A stretch of DNA of 64,000 nucleotides from Vicia villosa (taxonomy: Eukaryota > Streptophyta > Magnoliopsida > Fabales > Fabaceae). Of this stretch, positions 1-12,960 are shown piece after piece (positions within the stretch are counted from its first letter, which is position 1; every line of letters starts with the position of its first letter). The notes under the pieces are model-generated. The model was not told the origin of the DNA, searched no databases, and saw only the letters and a list, made by a program, of their open reading frames with translations. The stretch lies in the NCBI RefSeq assembly GCF_029867415.1, contig NC_081183.1, forward strand, positions 31,769,806-31,833,805, read 5' to 3'. A program made the translations under genes and the position numbers.

Positions 1-1073
1 TGATATAATTGTGATTTGACGTTATATGTGGTGTGAATTATATATGGTATAATTGTAGATGGTGCTGAAACCGAATATATCATTTGGTGTTGCTTTTGGT
101 GAGTTATTGGTAATGACACTGTTCATTTTGATCATGTGGTGATTGTTGTGATCGTATAATGATAATTGATTTGTTTTGAATGATGCATGATACATGTACA
201 TACTTGTTGGTGATAACTATGTTGAGTTATGTGAGACGATGTTGTTCATCGGATCGGTAATGTTGTAAATATGTCATATGTGTGCATTCATTCATATGCA
301 TTTTGGTGATGGATCCCGGTGATGTTGTGGATCAAATGGTAGGCATAATTCCCATTGTGTGGAATTTGTGCCGGATGGGCTGTATCTCGGTGATGAATAG
401 ATCAGTCGGATGGGTTTAGCCCATGTTTGGTACCACATGCATAAGAGTCTGCATGGTCTTTGTATAAATTGTGACATGTCAGGATGAAATCCGGTGTTAT
501 GATTGTGTTGTGTTATTGGTGCATACTATTGACTTGTGCTTGTGATTGGTATGAATTGATTAATCTGAATATGCTAAGTAGGATGGATAATTGTTTATGA
601 ATTCTATATATGATGATTTATAATGCTATTTAATTTATGATGTAGTCTCACCCTTACTTTGATGATTTCAGATTGAAGTAGCGGCTTAAGCGATCGGTGA
701 GGATGGCTTGTAAAGTCATGTCTTTAGTTTTAATAAATAGGTGTCAGTGTCATGCTCTGAGACTTGTAACACTGGGGGAACGCATGTTTTTAGAGTTATC
801 ATACTCTTTTATTTCTTTATTATTTGGTTTGGATAATTCTCTTTTGTTGGAAGAAAAGGCTTAGATCCTTATGAATGATGTTTTCATGGAGTATCCAAAT
901 ATTTTTTATTTTCCGCTGTGATAAAACATGAGTTTGAATTAATTACATGTTGTTTTCTCAGTAGAGTATGATTACACCTGGAATGTATAATTGTTTTAAA
1001 TTGTGACGCCCTTGAATTCATGTTTAACTCTGATTTTGTACTATGTTTTCGGGGTATTTAGATGGGTGTTACA
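1..1073 (+). mobile_element. Truncated LTR (3' part), + strand
   Basis: The stretch ends in ..GGGTGTTACA at 1073. It reads as a diverged reverse-complement relative of the LTR at 1283-3618: both share the 'agcatgacac / gtgtcatgct' block beside 'cactgggggaac' (about 745-785 here; 1546-1590 in the other) and the end 'tttagaNgggtgttaca'. It is therefore the right end of a gypsy-type LTR on the opposite strand. The left end lies outside the window, so solo LTR and full element cannot be told apart. No coding sequence was recognised. Confidence 0.7.
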
Positions 1074-1282
1074 AACGACAACTCGAATATCGTTCTCACA
1101 AGGATTCTTGTAATATTATCAACCAATTGAAGTTTTGATTGGGGGGTTTAAGTTTCGTTTTAGGACTTTAGGAAAAATAAGCGATTAAGTTAAGTGATTA
1201 TAAAATAAGTTACAACGACAATTCTACTGATTCGGGTACCGACTTATCATTGGTTCATAAAACTGTAATCCCATAAGCGGAT
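1074..1282. repeat. Host DNA of the gypsy insertion, left part
   Basis: This short stretch continues at 9269 on the far side of the element and shares CGGAT (1278-1282 and 9269-9273) as the target duplication. Together with 9269-9990 it looks like an older LTR, with phrases such as 'cacaaggattcttgt'. No coding capacity is visible and the family is not identified. Confidence 0.4.
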
Positions 1283-3618
1283 TGTAACACCCTTCTAAAC
1301 CCCGCGGAAATTAATAAAACAATTCAGAGTAAAACATGAAAACAAGGGTGCCACAATTCAATTATAACAAATTTTCATAAATCAATTGTCATGCTTCACT
1401 TAGGGGAAAATCATCCATTTAACAGAATCATGTTTCTATACAGCGGAACAATAATCAACAGATAGGCATAACATCATCTATGCAATATCTCACAAAATTA
1501 CTCCAATAACAACAAAACAGAGTATCATCATCAACTCTAAACTAGCGTTCCCCCAGTGTTACAATATCAGAGCATGACACCGACACCATACTTAAACAAA
1601 CTGGCCTATGAGCTATCCTCACCAGAGCCAAAAGCCGCTACTCGCCAATCTGAAATCATCAAAGTAAGGGTGAGTCTCATTCTCAATTAATCAATGTTAT
1701 GCATTCATAAGCAACAAAACATCATAATATATCATTCACCCAATTTGTCATATATTCAGATTCACATCTACTATTCATCAATTCACACAATAAAAGAATA
1801 CATTACCAAAAGACAACACCATAACAATTACACCGTCATCAAATATTATAACATTGGACAATCTTCCATTCATGTTATAATTATACACAACAACCTAATG
1901 CAAATGCAACTATATGCATGTGGTACCAAACATGGGATAACCCATCTCACCGATCCACCACCATAAAGATTCGGCTACTTCTCTCACCAATTCCACACAA
2001 TGGGAATTAGCTACCGCTGTCCCACCACCATAAGGGATACAGCCCACAACATGATTATGAAATGCATGTATCAACCATAACATGCTCACCATCAACATTA
2101 AACAACCAAATGTCATAATCATCAACAACCACGATAATCAATAGCCACACACAGTTATGCTATTTCTCAACCATAAATAAATACATATTTTACATCAACA
2201 ATATATGTATATCAATTACCATTTACAACCACGACATCATAACAGATAAAACATTCACCACACAGTGCAACAACAATAACACCCCTCACAATCGTGTACC
2301 AAGTACAACAAATCAACCCAACAACAACAGAGCGTTTACATCATCATTCATCAAGGCACATGATAACCATATTTACCATGAATAACATCCATTTTGCATA
2401 ACAAGCAGAAACAATCACATTATAACAACACCCATCATTGCACCTATTCAATTATGCAAAACAAGAATAAACCACATTTGGAGAAAACGATACTTTTCAA
2501 AAGAAAATCAAGTTATTGTTGTTATATTTATTTTATATGGTAGAACATTCAATTTAAGGAACAACGTCCAAAACGGCGTCTAAAACGGACTTACGGTTTG
2601 AAAGTTACACATTTTTACATTTTTCAAAGAAAATAATTATCGCTACAGCACGCGGCGCCAACCGGGTTCGCGGCGCGAAACGAGAAAAACTTACGCCTTC
2701 GCGGCGCCAACACATGGACGCGGCGCGACCTGAGCGTATCACAACTTCCTAGTTTTCTGCCCAACGGTTCGCGGCGCAAACAGTGGTTCGCGGCGCGACC
2801 TGGCGATTTTGCAGAATTACGGGTCTACATTCAGACTCTGCGATTTCACATCCTTTTCACCCAAAAACGATTCCATACATCGCATACAAGCATATAATCA
2901 TCGAATTTCTCATCACACATCATTATACATCAAAACAACACATCAATAACCAACAATCTATACAAATTCATCAATTATCCCAATTCATAACATACCTAAC
3001 AATATCAAATCCCAATATACCAAATCGAATCGAATCATACGTTAATCCATCTCATTACCCATAATCACATAATAGAAATTAACCGGAAGAGTCCCCCCTT
3101 ACCTTAGCCAAGAATCTGGACTTTTTCCCTTCTTCTTCATCAAACCCGTAAGCCCTTTTCCCTCAAATTCAGCAAGAATCTCTCATCTTCAAACTCGCTT
3201 ATATCCCTCATCGAGAACCTCCCTGACACGAATTAATATATCAAATCGAAGGAAATTTCGTGTAGAATCCGAATCTTCGAGAATTACCTGATTTGGAGTT
3301 ACGAGCCGAGAGTTATGACCCATTTTGTGAAGGCTGCACCATGAATACGAAAATGCTCTTGTCCATGACTTCTCCATCTCTCCATGTTAGGTTTTTCTCC
3401 TCTATTTTTCAAATTCTTTTTATTTTCTTATTTTATGAAAACATAACATAATTTAGTAATGGGTTCCTTCATATTAACACCCCCACATTACTAACTCCAC
3501 CAATGGCCCAACAACTAACATTTTATTATTTCCAATTAATTTCAATAAAATGCTAATTTCGCGTAATTAATTTAAAACTTAATTAAATTAATTAAATAAT
3601 AATTTTCGGGATGTTACA
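1283..3618 (-). repeat. 3' LTR of the 1283-9268 element
   Basis: Starts TGTAACACCC and ends ..GATGTTACA; 2336 bp. It contains a GC-rich cluster (2651-2800) with six copies of a 'cgcggcgc' core in otherwise AT-rich DNA. Short ORFs inside it recur at the same offsets in the partner LTR and are not genes. Confidence 0.93.
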
Positions 3619-6600
3619 ACTCTCCCCCACTAGAAGAGTTTTCGTCCTCGAAAACATACCTCAAGTAACCAGCTCGCATAAGAGTACTTCACCTGACTCT
3701 CCAGCTCCCAATTAACAGTACCATCAGTCAATCCCAATTAACATAACCAACAGGAACCATGTTTCGTACATTCAAATCCCAGTTCTTACGTCGCATTTGA
3801 CTATCCAAAAGTTGTACCACTCATTATATCTCTAAAAGGTTAACTACAATAGAACATTGAGACATAACCTATACAATACACTCAACAACTGAGTAATACA
3901 ATTACACAATCCATAGTATGATCACACTGATCAACACTGCAGTAATGCATTCCATCTACCAAACATACCAACCTTAGACACACTTTTCCATCTAAGTGAT
4001 AATGTAATACTTACATTTTTCATCAACCACTTCCTTCAAGAAACTCAATACTCGTATTCTTATACCATTGAATTCCAATTATCTGACTCCCCTTAAGTCA
4101 CACCAGTAATTATCCAACACGTTACATTCCGCTTTTTCCGCACTACTCTGACTACTCATCACAATCACCTATACCAAATAGATTTCTGAGTTTTACCCGA
4201 TTCCGACTCTCTTTACTCATTCGTTTCAAGAATCATTCTTCATCATTCATGGTACTAATCTACCATTTAGCAATCCTTACTCGCATCCAACGAAAACCAA
4301 TTCCCGATTCACTTCCTCTATTTAAACATCCTAACCGTCAGAACAAGTACACACTCATCAGCCTCAATATACCATCGCTTACAAAATAGCTCAACTAAGT
4401 CACGCTCTCTACTAAGAATCAAATCAACTCCGTCCTTCATAGAGTGTAATTCCTCATTATATCTGGAATCCACAATATCACCTCAATAACGGCACAAAAT
4501 TATTACAGCATCATATATTATCAATCCTTCGTTTTAATTTCGCCGAATACATACTCGTTAACTACGTACAACCGTAATGACATATTCATCACCTCGAAAA
4601 TTATTCAAAAGAGTTATAATTCTTCGACACGACATCCTTACATCCAATGGATTCTAAAACCAACATATAAATCAATACATATTCTCTATGTAGGCTTCCT
4701 ACATATTAATTCCTTACTTCCCGCGAGTAGTACTCATAACACTACTCCACATCACACTTTCGCTGCGCGACTCTGATTACCCGTTTTAAGTCATTTGCCC
4801 ATCATGATGCACTCTTCCATATTCACTTCTTCATAATTTCACACACATAGCGAGTGATTATTCTTCACGGCTTAGTATTCATCATATCTTATACCATTAA
4901 GGTAACAAAACAAGTTCATCTCATTTATATGATTTCCGTCTACTACCAACAAGAGATTAAGGGTGATCAAGTCCTCAATTTGTCAATAGATAGTTAAAAA
5001 TCATATTTAAGCATAAACCGTCGTTACTACATAATAGTGTCCATTTCCGAGTTTGCACCCAAACTCATTAACATCGTCATAATTCAATAATTCAATACGG
5101 TGTCCTTCTTCTAGAATATTCTTCCGAAGCTCAAAACATCAGGAACACAAATTCAACCACTCAACCTCATTATACTATTCTCGTTGATTCTGAATCCACC
5201 GCCTCTACCTTGGTAATTCAAAGTCAACCTGTCGATCAACTCAGCATCAGCTTTCTGACCTTCTCTAATCTCGTCAAGAATACCACTAATCATCTTTTAG
5301 CATACTCAACCTAACACTATTAGGAGTGCCTTCACATACCAACTCAAGTCTCTAAATTGTCCAATTAAATCCAACTCATCCATCATTAGCACTGACATTT
5401 TAAGACTTCTTACGCAACACAATAGCACAACATTCATAACGTGTGGTTTTACTCCAAATTCTATGACATCTTTCGTGCCCAAATATCATCCCACTCGACA
5501 TCTCAACAAAGTCTCCCTCATATTCAATAGGTGTCAGAAATCCTCTAAAATTCCTCCGTTATACTTATCGTTACTCTGCCATCACAAATACGGCTCCAAG
5601 AGTTCTAAAGTTTATTCCATCTTTACTACTAATGCACTCTTCACTAAAATTTATCGGCACTCGAACCATCTTTATTACCGAACATCTCATCAACCTATTC
5701 ATCAACAACATGTTCCACTCGATTTTCTGTTCAAACAATTCGCGGTAGTAGGCATTCTTATTCAACAAGTTTCACGCTTCCTTAACCGTCTTCAGAATAT
5801 CTCCTCATAGGATCAATCTACTGTACTTATAACTTTCCCATAATGTAGAACATAATCTCTCCTCTTCATAGGTTCAAACGGCACGTTAATCCGACACTCG
5901 GAACTCAAGTTATGAATTTTCCAATCGTTGCCCGAAAAATGCAACACTGACATCATGCAGCGACACTCTATACGATATATCCAAAACTCCTCAATTGGTA
6001 AATTCAATTCTTACAATTACTCCTCAACAAACCTTCTAATTATTCCTTCGATCCATTCAACACTGACACTGACATCCCGTGCAGTACCAATAAACAAGTC
6101 TAGTTATAAGAACAAGAGTAACCGCAACTTCGCCTCCTTCCAACGTCATCCTGTCACAATTAATTATGTTACAGCTGCTGCAACCATTTTTATAACAAAG
6201 TTCATCTCGTTAGCTTTCCGACGCTTCAAACGGAACTCAAATCGGATGTCCAGAACTCCAGTTATGAATTTTCGAAGTTCCGCAGCTATTCAGCAATTTT
6301 CCTGCGTTTTGCTTACGAAAATCTCTCTCCAAAACTCATTCTCTTCAACTCTATCACATTCCAAACAGCCCCTTATCATATCTCTTCACTTCCAAACATC
6401 CTTATAACTTAAGCGACACATTCCTCCGCCGAAGTCCGCTTCCTGCAACATCACGACAACAATCCTCCTTGCAAACTCGTAACTGAACCTCTTCCGAGAC
6501 GTAAGGCTACTCAACTGACAACTTCGCAGCACACCAGCAGAGCTGACACATTGCAACTTTCCAATTTTCCTTCTCTTACAATAAATGTCAATTACCTCTA

Positions 6601-6932
6601 ATCATCTTCCTTCAAGATGTTCCAACTCAATTCCCAGTGAAGTCTTAATTCTAAGTCACCTTCAACTCGCGAAACAACAAACTCCAACAACGCTCGCACT
6701 GTTGCCAACAACAGCCTACTGAATCAATCTTCTTCAACTGAAACATAACCGAGAAGCGAAGCTTCTCCCCCACTTGTTTCAATCCCACACCTGCAACAAA
6801 CAACCAAGTACCGACAGTGATTCACTCACATGTCGCATACCAAGGAATAATATGCCGACAGTATTCAACCGTCGTGCAACTCAACTGACTCGACTATTGG
6901 CCGGACGGACCGACCTGCTCTGATACCACTAT
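3619..6932 (-). pseudogene. Degenerate interior of the non-autonomous gypsy element
   Basis: There are no ORFs above about 160 codons and no recognisable catalytic motif. The PPT lies at 3619-3631 and the PBS at 6914-6928. Segments near 4919-4985, 5250-5300 and 6740-6775 resemble the interior of the 40458-52584 element in the same order, so both descend from one gag-pol ancestor. Gag, protease, RT and integrase are all beyond recognition here. Confidence 0.75.
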
Positions 6933-9268
6933 TGTAACACCCTTCTAAACCCCGCGGAAATTAATAAAACAATTCAGAGTAAAACATGAAAACAAGGGTG
7001 CCACAATTCAATTATAACAAATTTTCATAAATCAATTGTCATGCTTCACTTAGGGGAAAATCATCCATTTAACAGAATCATGTTTCTATACAGCGGAACA
7101 ATAATCAACAGATAGGCATAACATCATCTATGCAATATCTCACAAAATTACTCCAATAACAACAAAACAGAGTATCATCATCAACTCTAAACTAGCGTTC
7201 CCCCAGTGTTACAATATCAGAGCATGACACCGACACCATACTTAAACAAACTGGCCTATGAGCTATCCTCACCAGAGCCAAAAGCCGCTACTCGCCAATC
7301 TGAAATCATCAAAGTAAGGGTGAGTCTCATTCTCAATTAATCAATGTTATGCATTCATAAGCAACAAAACATCATAATATATCATTCACCCAATTTGTCA
7401 TATATTCAGATTCACATCTACTATTCATCAATTCACACAATAAAAGAATACATTACCAAAAGACAACACCATAACAATTACACCGTCATCAAATATTATA
7501 ACATTGGACAATCTTCCATTCATGTTATAATTATACACAACAACCTAATGCAAATGCAACTATATGCATGTGGTACCAAACATGGGATAACCCATCTCAC
7601 CGATCCACCACCATAAAGATTCGGCTACTTCTCTCACCAATTCCACACAATGGGAATTAGCTACCGCTGTCCCACCACCATAAGGGATACAGCCCACAAC
7701 ATGATTATGAAATGCATGTATCAACCATAACATGCTCACCATCAACATTAAACAACCAAATGTCATAATCATCAACAACCACGATAATCAATAGCCACAC
7801 ACAGTTATGCTATTTCTCAACCATAAATAAATACATATTTTACATCAACAATATATGTATATCAATTACCATTTACAACCACGACATCATAACAGATAAA
7901 ACATTCACCACACAGTGCAACAACAATAACACCCCTCACAATCGTGTACCAAGTACAACAAATCAACCCAACAACAACAGAGCGTTTACATCATCATTCA
8001 TCAAGGCACATGATAACCATATTTACCATGAATAACATCCATTTTGCATAACAAGCAGAAACAATCACATTATAACAACACCCATCATTGCACCTATTCA
8101 ATTATGCAAAACAAGAATAAACCACATTTGGAGAAAACGATACTTTTCAAAAGAAAATCAAGTTATTGTTGTTATATTTATTTTATATGGTAGAACATTC
8201 AATTTAAGGAACAACGTCCAAAACGGCGTCTAAAACGGACTTACGGTTTGAAAGTTACACATTTTTACATTTTTCAAAGAAAATAATTATCGCTACAGCA
8301 CGCGGCGCCAACCGGGTTCGCGGCGCGAAACGAGAAAAACTTACGCCTTCGCGGCGCCAACACATGGACGCGGCGCGACCTGAGCGTATCACAACTTCCT
8401 AGTTTTCTGCCCAACGGTTCGCGGCGCAAACAGTGGTTCGCGGCGCGACCTGGCGATTTTGCAGAATTACGGGTCTACATTCAGACTCTGCGATTTCACA
8501 TCCTTTTCACCCAAAAACGATTCCATACATCGCATACAAGCATATAATCATCGAATTTCTCATCACACATCATTATACATCAAAACAACACATCAATAAC
8601 CAACAATCTATACAAATTCATCAATTATCCCAATTCATAACATACCTAACAATATCAAATCCCAATATACCAAATCGAATCGAATCATACGTTAATCCAT
8701 CTCATTACCCATAATCACATAATAGAAATTAACCGGAAGAGTCCCCCCTTACCTTAGCCAAGAATCTGGACTTTTTCCCTTCTTCTTCATCAAACCCGTA
8801 AGCCCTTTTCCCTCAAATTCAGCAAGAATCTCTCATCTTCAAACTCGCTTATATCCCTCATCGAGAACCTCCCTGACACGAATTAATATATCAAATCGAA
8901 GGAAATTTCGTGTAGAATCCGAATCTTCGAGAATTACCTGATTTGGAGTTACGAGCCGAGAGTTATGACCCATTTTGTGAAGGCTGCACCATGAATACGA
9001 AAATGCTCTTGTCCATGACTTCTCCATCTCTCCATGTTAGGTTTTTCTCCTCTATTTTTCAAATTCTTTTTATTTTCTTATTTTATGAAAACATAACATA
9101 ATTTAGTAATGGGTTCCTTCATATTAACACCCCCACATTACTAACTCCACCAATGGCCCAACAACTAACATTTTATTATTTCCAATTAATTTCAATAAAA
9201 TGCTAATTTCGCGTAATTAATTTAAAACTTAATTAAATTAATTAAATAATAATTTTCGGGATGTTACA
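6933..9268 (-). repeat. 5' LTR of the 1283-9268 element
   Basis: Same length as the LTR at 1283-3618 with a constant offset of 5650 bp. Every short ORF in one has an identical twin in the other. The GC-rich cluster recurs at 8301-8450. Followed by the CGGAT duplication at 9269-9273. Confidence 0.93.
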
Positions 9269-9990
9269 CGGATTATATTCCCTTACCGATTACAACACCA
9301 ATTACCAAGCGAAATTGACATTATTAGATTTCATTCCTATTTTCCGAATAAAGAAAACTGATCAGCACAACCACAAATTAAGCAAACGTGATTCTAACAT
9401 ACGTAGTTTAACGATTAAGCAACAATAAATTACGATAAAAGTAAAGGAATATCAATCAATCGTTATAAATCAATTGTATTCTATATAACTTAAATTAAGC
9501 AAACAAGAAATATAGATTAATATTGAAAGGGAAAAGAAATTGGATTAAAGATTAAAAACCTCAAAGTATGTGGAAACCGTAACCAGCAGAATTTGCCTCA
9601 GGATTAGTTCCTCATGATTAGTACAAAGCTTTTCGAAATATCTTGTGAATAGTTAAAAACATGCTAATGAACAGTAGCGGCTGCCTAGGTATAGGAGAGA
9701 AACAAGGAATTTGGGTCATAACCCAATTGGGCAGAAATATGAAAAACCTGGCCCAAAAACCGGTCCAAAATTAATTGTTTCTTATGACTAAAACTTCAAC
9801 GACTTTTTCGAAGCATCTATGATCCAAATCAGCTTCTGGCTTTAACATGAAAGTTGTAGCTCTTTCTCTTAACTTTCCAACGATTACTAGAACGCCTCAA
9901 TCCGATTTCTGTAGCTTCAATTAGGAATTTTTCCGCAAAAGCTACTAATACTGAAAATTAAATACGAAGTGCATCAAAATGTACTGATCA
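9269..9990. repeat. Host DNA of the gypsy insertion, right part
   Basis: Continuation of 1074-1282. About 720 bp without an ORF, containing stretches such as 'cttcaacgactttttcgaag' that read like an old plant LTR. The family is not identified. Confidence 0.35.
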
Positions 9991-10008
9991 ATTATCAACT
10001 GTAGTGAT

Positions 10009-10012
10009 ATAC

Positions 10013-10103
<91 letters not shown>

Positions 10104-10150
10104 TTGTGTGTGTGTTCGCGTGTGTGAGTGTGTGTGTGTATGTGTGTGTC
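10009..10150. repeat. Compound microsatellite (ATAC)n(TA)n(TG)n
   Basis: ATAC repeats run to 10025, TA repeats 10025-10064, TG repeats 10064-10100, then interrupted TG to 10150. Translations on both strands are artefacts of the repeat. Confidence 0.97.
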
Positions 10151-10410
10151 ACAACGGTTGAACAAAGCAACCATAGTGATATTTTTTTAATAAATAAAAA
10201 AGAAAAGACGCGCCTTAACGTTAAAGGAATAAAATCTTTTTGGCGCTGAGGTTCGCACCCATGAAAACTTGAATGTATCACCAAGGTGAGCTTAACAACT
10301 TTGATTATATCTTAACAGCCTTTAATTGAAAAATAAATAAAATATTAGCGCCTGAGTTTAGATATGTCACAACGGTGTTTGGAAGAACCGTGGTGACTTG
10401 GGCGTTGTTG
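10148..10410. repeat. Hairpin-bearing repeat, probable DNA-transposon debris
   Basis: Near 10149-10180 an inverted repeat reads 'cacaacggttg' ... 'caaccatagtg'. A related inverted pair, 'cacaacggt' ... 'accgtggtg', occurs near 10366-10396. Between them is a repeat-like stretch with 'gaggttcgcacccatgaa'. This looks like ends of a non-autonomous DNA transposon. No target duplication could be assigned and no coding sequence is present. Confidence 0.35.
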
Positions 10411-11689
10411 GTTGTGTTATGTAGTAGTGCATGCATCACTCAATTGAAATATGGTTACATTAAAAGAGACCGAATAAAACATATTTCTCCAAAGTTCCTT
10501 TTCAATCATGATATTCAGAAAAATGGTGATATAAGCATCCAACGAATTTGTTCATGTGAAATCTTCTAAACCTTTTCTCAAAGTCACATCCAAATAGAAC
10601 TCTTAACCAACATGTACGAAAGATTTGTCTTTATCATCGAAGAAATTATCGTTCAGTTGCAAGAGAGAAACTAATTTATCTTAAAATGATATTGTACTCT
10701 TTTTTCTTTCACTAGATTTTTTTCGCTGGATTTATTCTAGTAAAATTTAAATGAGACATATCCTAAACAAACATCCAATGGGAGCGTTATGAATAATGGA
10801 TTTTACATATGATTGTCTTCCAAATAATTTCCTTCCTTATTTGAAATAATTTGTATTAGTTAGTAAAGAGTCAATTCCTTAACAAAGAATGTTGTACTCT
10901 TTTTTCTTCACTAGAATTTTTTTATAAAAATTTTTCTATTTAAGATTTTAATGATTCATATTTTTTATGAACATCCAAGAAGGAGTGTTATAAATTGAAT
11001 AATTATGGATGTCCATTAATAAGAGAATTTCATATTGATGTTCCATTTAAGATATATATCTTATAGATAGGACTCATTCTGTATTTAAAATTGACACAGA
11101 TAATGAGAATAATACAATATACAATATTCTTCTCTTTTTTCTCTTTTATTATTTTGTTTAATTTTATAAGAGATTCAATATTATTGATAGTTAATATTAT
11201 TGATAGTTGATAAATCATAATTAATCGTATAAAATTTTAGCTTAAATTAAAATGCTTTTTAATATTTTATAAAAAAAATTGTCAAAGATATGGATACATT
11301 TGCTATCATCACAAGAGTTTGAACTCAAAACTTTACAATTATATGTATAATAAATTATCTATAAATTGTAGTGGTTATTACTTATTACCACTTTCCTAAA
11401 AAAACTCTAAAATTCCCTTTAAAATGTGATAAAATTGTGGATCTGGATTTACACCACTATGCAACAAACCTAGACTTCACCGCTCAACTATCAACTTTTA
11501 TTTTTTTAATCCCTAAAATACCCTTTTACTAATCAACTATTCCCAATGAGTCTTCAATAAATCACAACAATTTACAATGCATCCAACTTTCCATGAGTAA
11601 TTGTATAACAATATTCAATATTAACTACATAAAAATTGTCAACAAGAGAAAGAACACAAAATAGAAAACTCTTTTCTTGATTTCTTATC
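10411..11689. other. AT-rich intergenic DNA and upstream region of thioesterase gene 1
   Basis: No credible gene. From about 11450 to 11690 the sequence resembles the region upstream of the second thioesterase gene: 'aatccctaaaatacccttt' occurs at 11508 and again near 30971. The duplicated unit therefore included promoter DNA. Confidence 0.5.
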
Positions 11690-12717
11690 ATGGAGAACAA
11701 AACATCATCATTTGCAAAACTAAAAACTATTGATTTGGATGTACCCCTTCATACAATAGGGTTTGAGTTTCAAGATATATCTGCAGAGAAAGTTTCTGGC
11801 AATCTTCATCTCACCCAAAAGTGTTGCCAGGTCAAACATTTTTTCTCTCCCTCTTTAAACAATTATTTGTTAGTTTAAGATTTTTCGTGATTTCGGTCTA
11901 GGTAAATATGTTATATTTTTTTTATTATAGTCATCGCCGTATGAATTAATCGCAATGAATAATGAATATTTCCTATGATTTTCGATAACATTGACATAAT
12001 AATAACGATATTGGTACCTATACAGTTTTAACGCGGTATCAGAAGGTGTCAATACCAATATTCTCTAGGGTTCTAAATGCTCTATTATAAAGTTTGATAC
12101 TTTTTCTTATTTGAGTTTGGATATGATTGCAGCCATATAACATGCTTCATGGAGGTGTATCAGCATTGATAGCTGAAGCACTAGCAAGTATTGGAGCACA
12201 TGTTGCTTGTGGTTATAAAAGGGTTGTAGGAGTTCAACTTAGCATCAATCATCTGAAACCAGCTGTGATTGGTGACTTTATCCATGCTGAAGCCACACCT
12301 TTGACCGTTGGCAAATCCATCCAGGTTCATGCTCCTCTTATTATGATATGGTCTCTACAGATGTTACAATACTGATTGCGGTCGTTAAATTAGTTACAAT
12401 TTGTTCATCTTGGTTCTTTATCATAAAAACGGTGAATAACGATTGACCCCTACCAATAACTTTTTGTCGTGACTGTTTTCACGGTAGCAGACCGTTTTTT
12501 AAAACCTTGATCTTGACCATTTAGATAATACCTCTTATCATTACTTATGTAGGTATGGGATGTGAGAATCTGGAAGATTAATCCTTCAAACTCACAAAAC
12601 AGATTGTTGATAGCATCTTCTAGAGTTACTATTAAAAGTAACATGCCCATGTCCATGTCTGTTCCTGAAAATGTAAAAGATGCCGGCGATTGGCTAAAGA
12701 AACACGCAAAATTGTAA
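11690..12717 (+). CDS. DHNAT: 1,4-dihydroxy-2-naphthoyl-CoA thioesterase, copy 1 (3 exons)
   Basis: Hotdog-fold acyl-CoA thioesterase expected to release CoA from dihydroxynaphthoyl-CoA in phylloquinone (vitamin K1) synthesis, in peroxisomes. Exons: 11690-11830 (47 codons), 12133-12324 (64 codons), 12553-12717 (54 codons plus stop). Introns of 302 and 228 bp start with GT, end with AG and are all phase 0. The product is 165 aa. Exon 2 carries the family signature [10 protein letters not shown] (His53, Gly54, Gly55, likely catalytic Glu62) and the SINHLKPA block. The last residues AKL form a peroxisomal PTS1 signal, as in known plant DHNATs. Compared with copy 2 it has a 4-residue insertion (MSMS region) in exon 3 and replacements at 49-51 just before the active site. 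The reading frame is intact. Function is inferred from family resemblance. Confidence 0.88.
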
Positions 12718-12906
12718 ATGTCATATATAATACAGGTCATGTTCAAGATGTAGATCATGATTCATGATAGATTATGATAGACTTTGTGGTTTGGAGGTAA
12801 TGAGATTTTAACCAAACACCTTATGTTTACTTGATTCAAGGTTTAAAATTGTTGTTCACATCGTGTGATGCTCGTAACTGCATCGAGCCGCAATCGCAGT
12901 TTGAAT

Positions 12907-12960
12907 GGTAGACACAAAGAAAAGTGAATTGATGGTAGACACAAAGAAAAGTGAATTGAT
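12907..12960. repeat. Tandem duplication, 27 bp x 2
   Basis: The unit beginning 'ggtagacacaaag' is repeated exactly, at 12907-12933 and 12934-12960, 190 bp after the thioesterase stop codon. Confidence 0.95.

Larger units (their letters stand above)
1283..9268 (-). mobile_element. Complete non-autonomous Ty3/gypsy LTR retrotransposon
   Basis: Two LTRs of equal length (2336 bp) bound a 3314-bp interior, flanked by 5-bp direct repeats CGGAT. On the - strand, a primer binding site matching initiator tRNA-Met (TGGTATCAGAGCAGG) sits 4 nt inside the 5' LTR at 6914-6928. A purine tract (agtgggggagagt) abuts the 3' LTR. The interior has no long ORF. It does share stretches with the interior of the element at 46823-49926 (for example 4919-4985 with 49120-49185, and 5250-5300 with 48100-48150), which retains Tekay-like pol debris. 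The ends are perfect and the LTRs show no differences where compared, so the insertion is recent and must have used proteins supplied in trans. Confidence 0.93.

Noticed and set aside
1694..1966. 90-codon ORF repeated at 7344-7616, with companions at 2783-3064 and 8433-8714
   Set aside because: They lie within LTRs, are identical because the LTRs are, and have low-complexity AT-rich composition without any domain.
5928..6407. 159-codon + strand ORF inside the gypsy interior
   Set aside because: Lies antisense to the element, has no domain and no counterpart in the related interior at 46823-49926.
9988..10284. ORFs on both strands with Tyr-Ile and Cys-Val repeats
   Set aside because: Direct translation of TA and TG microsatellites.
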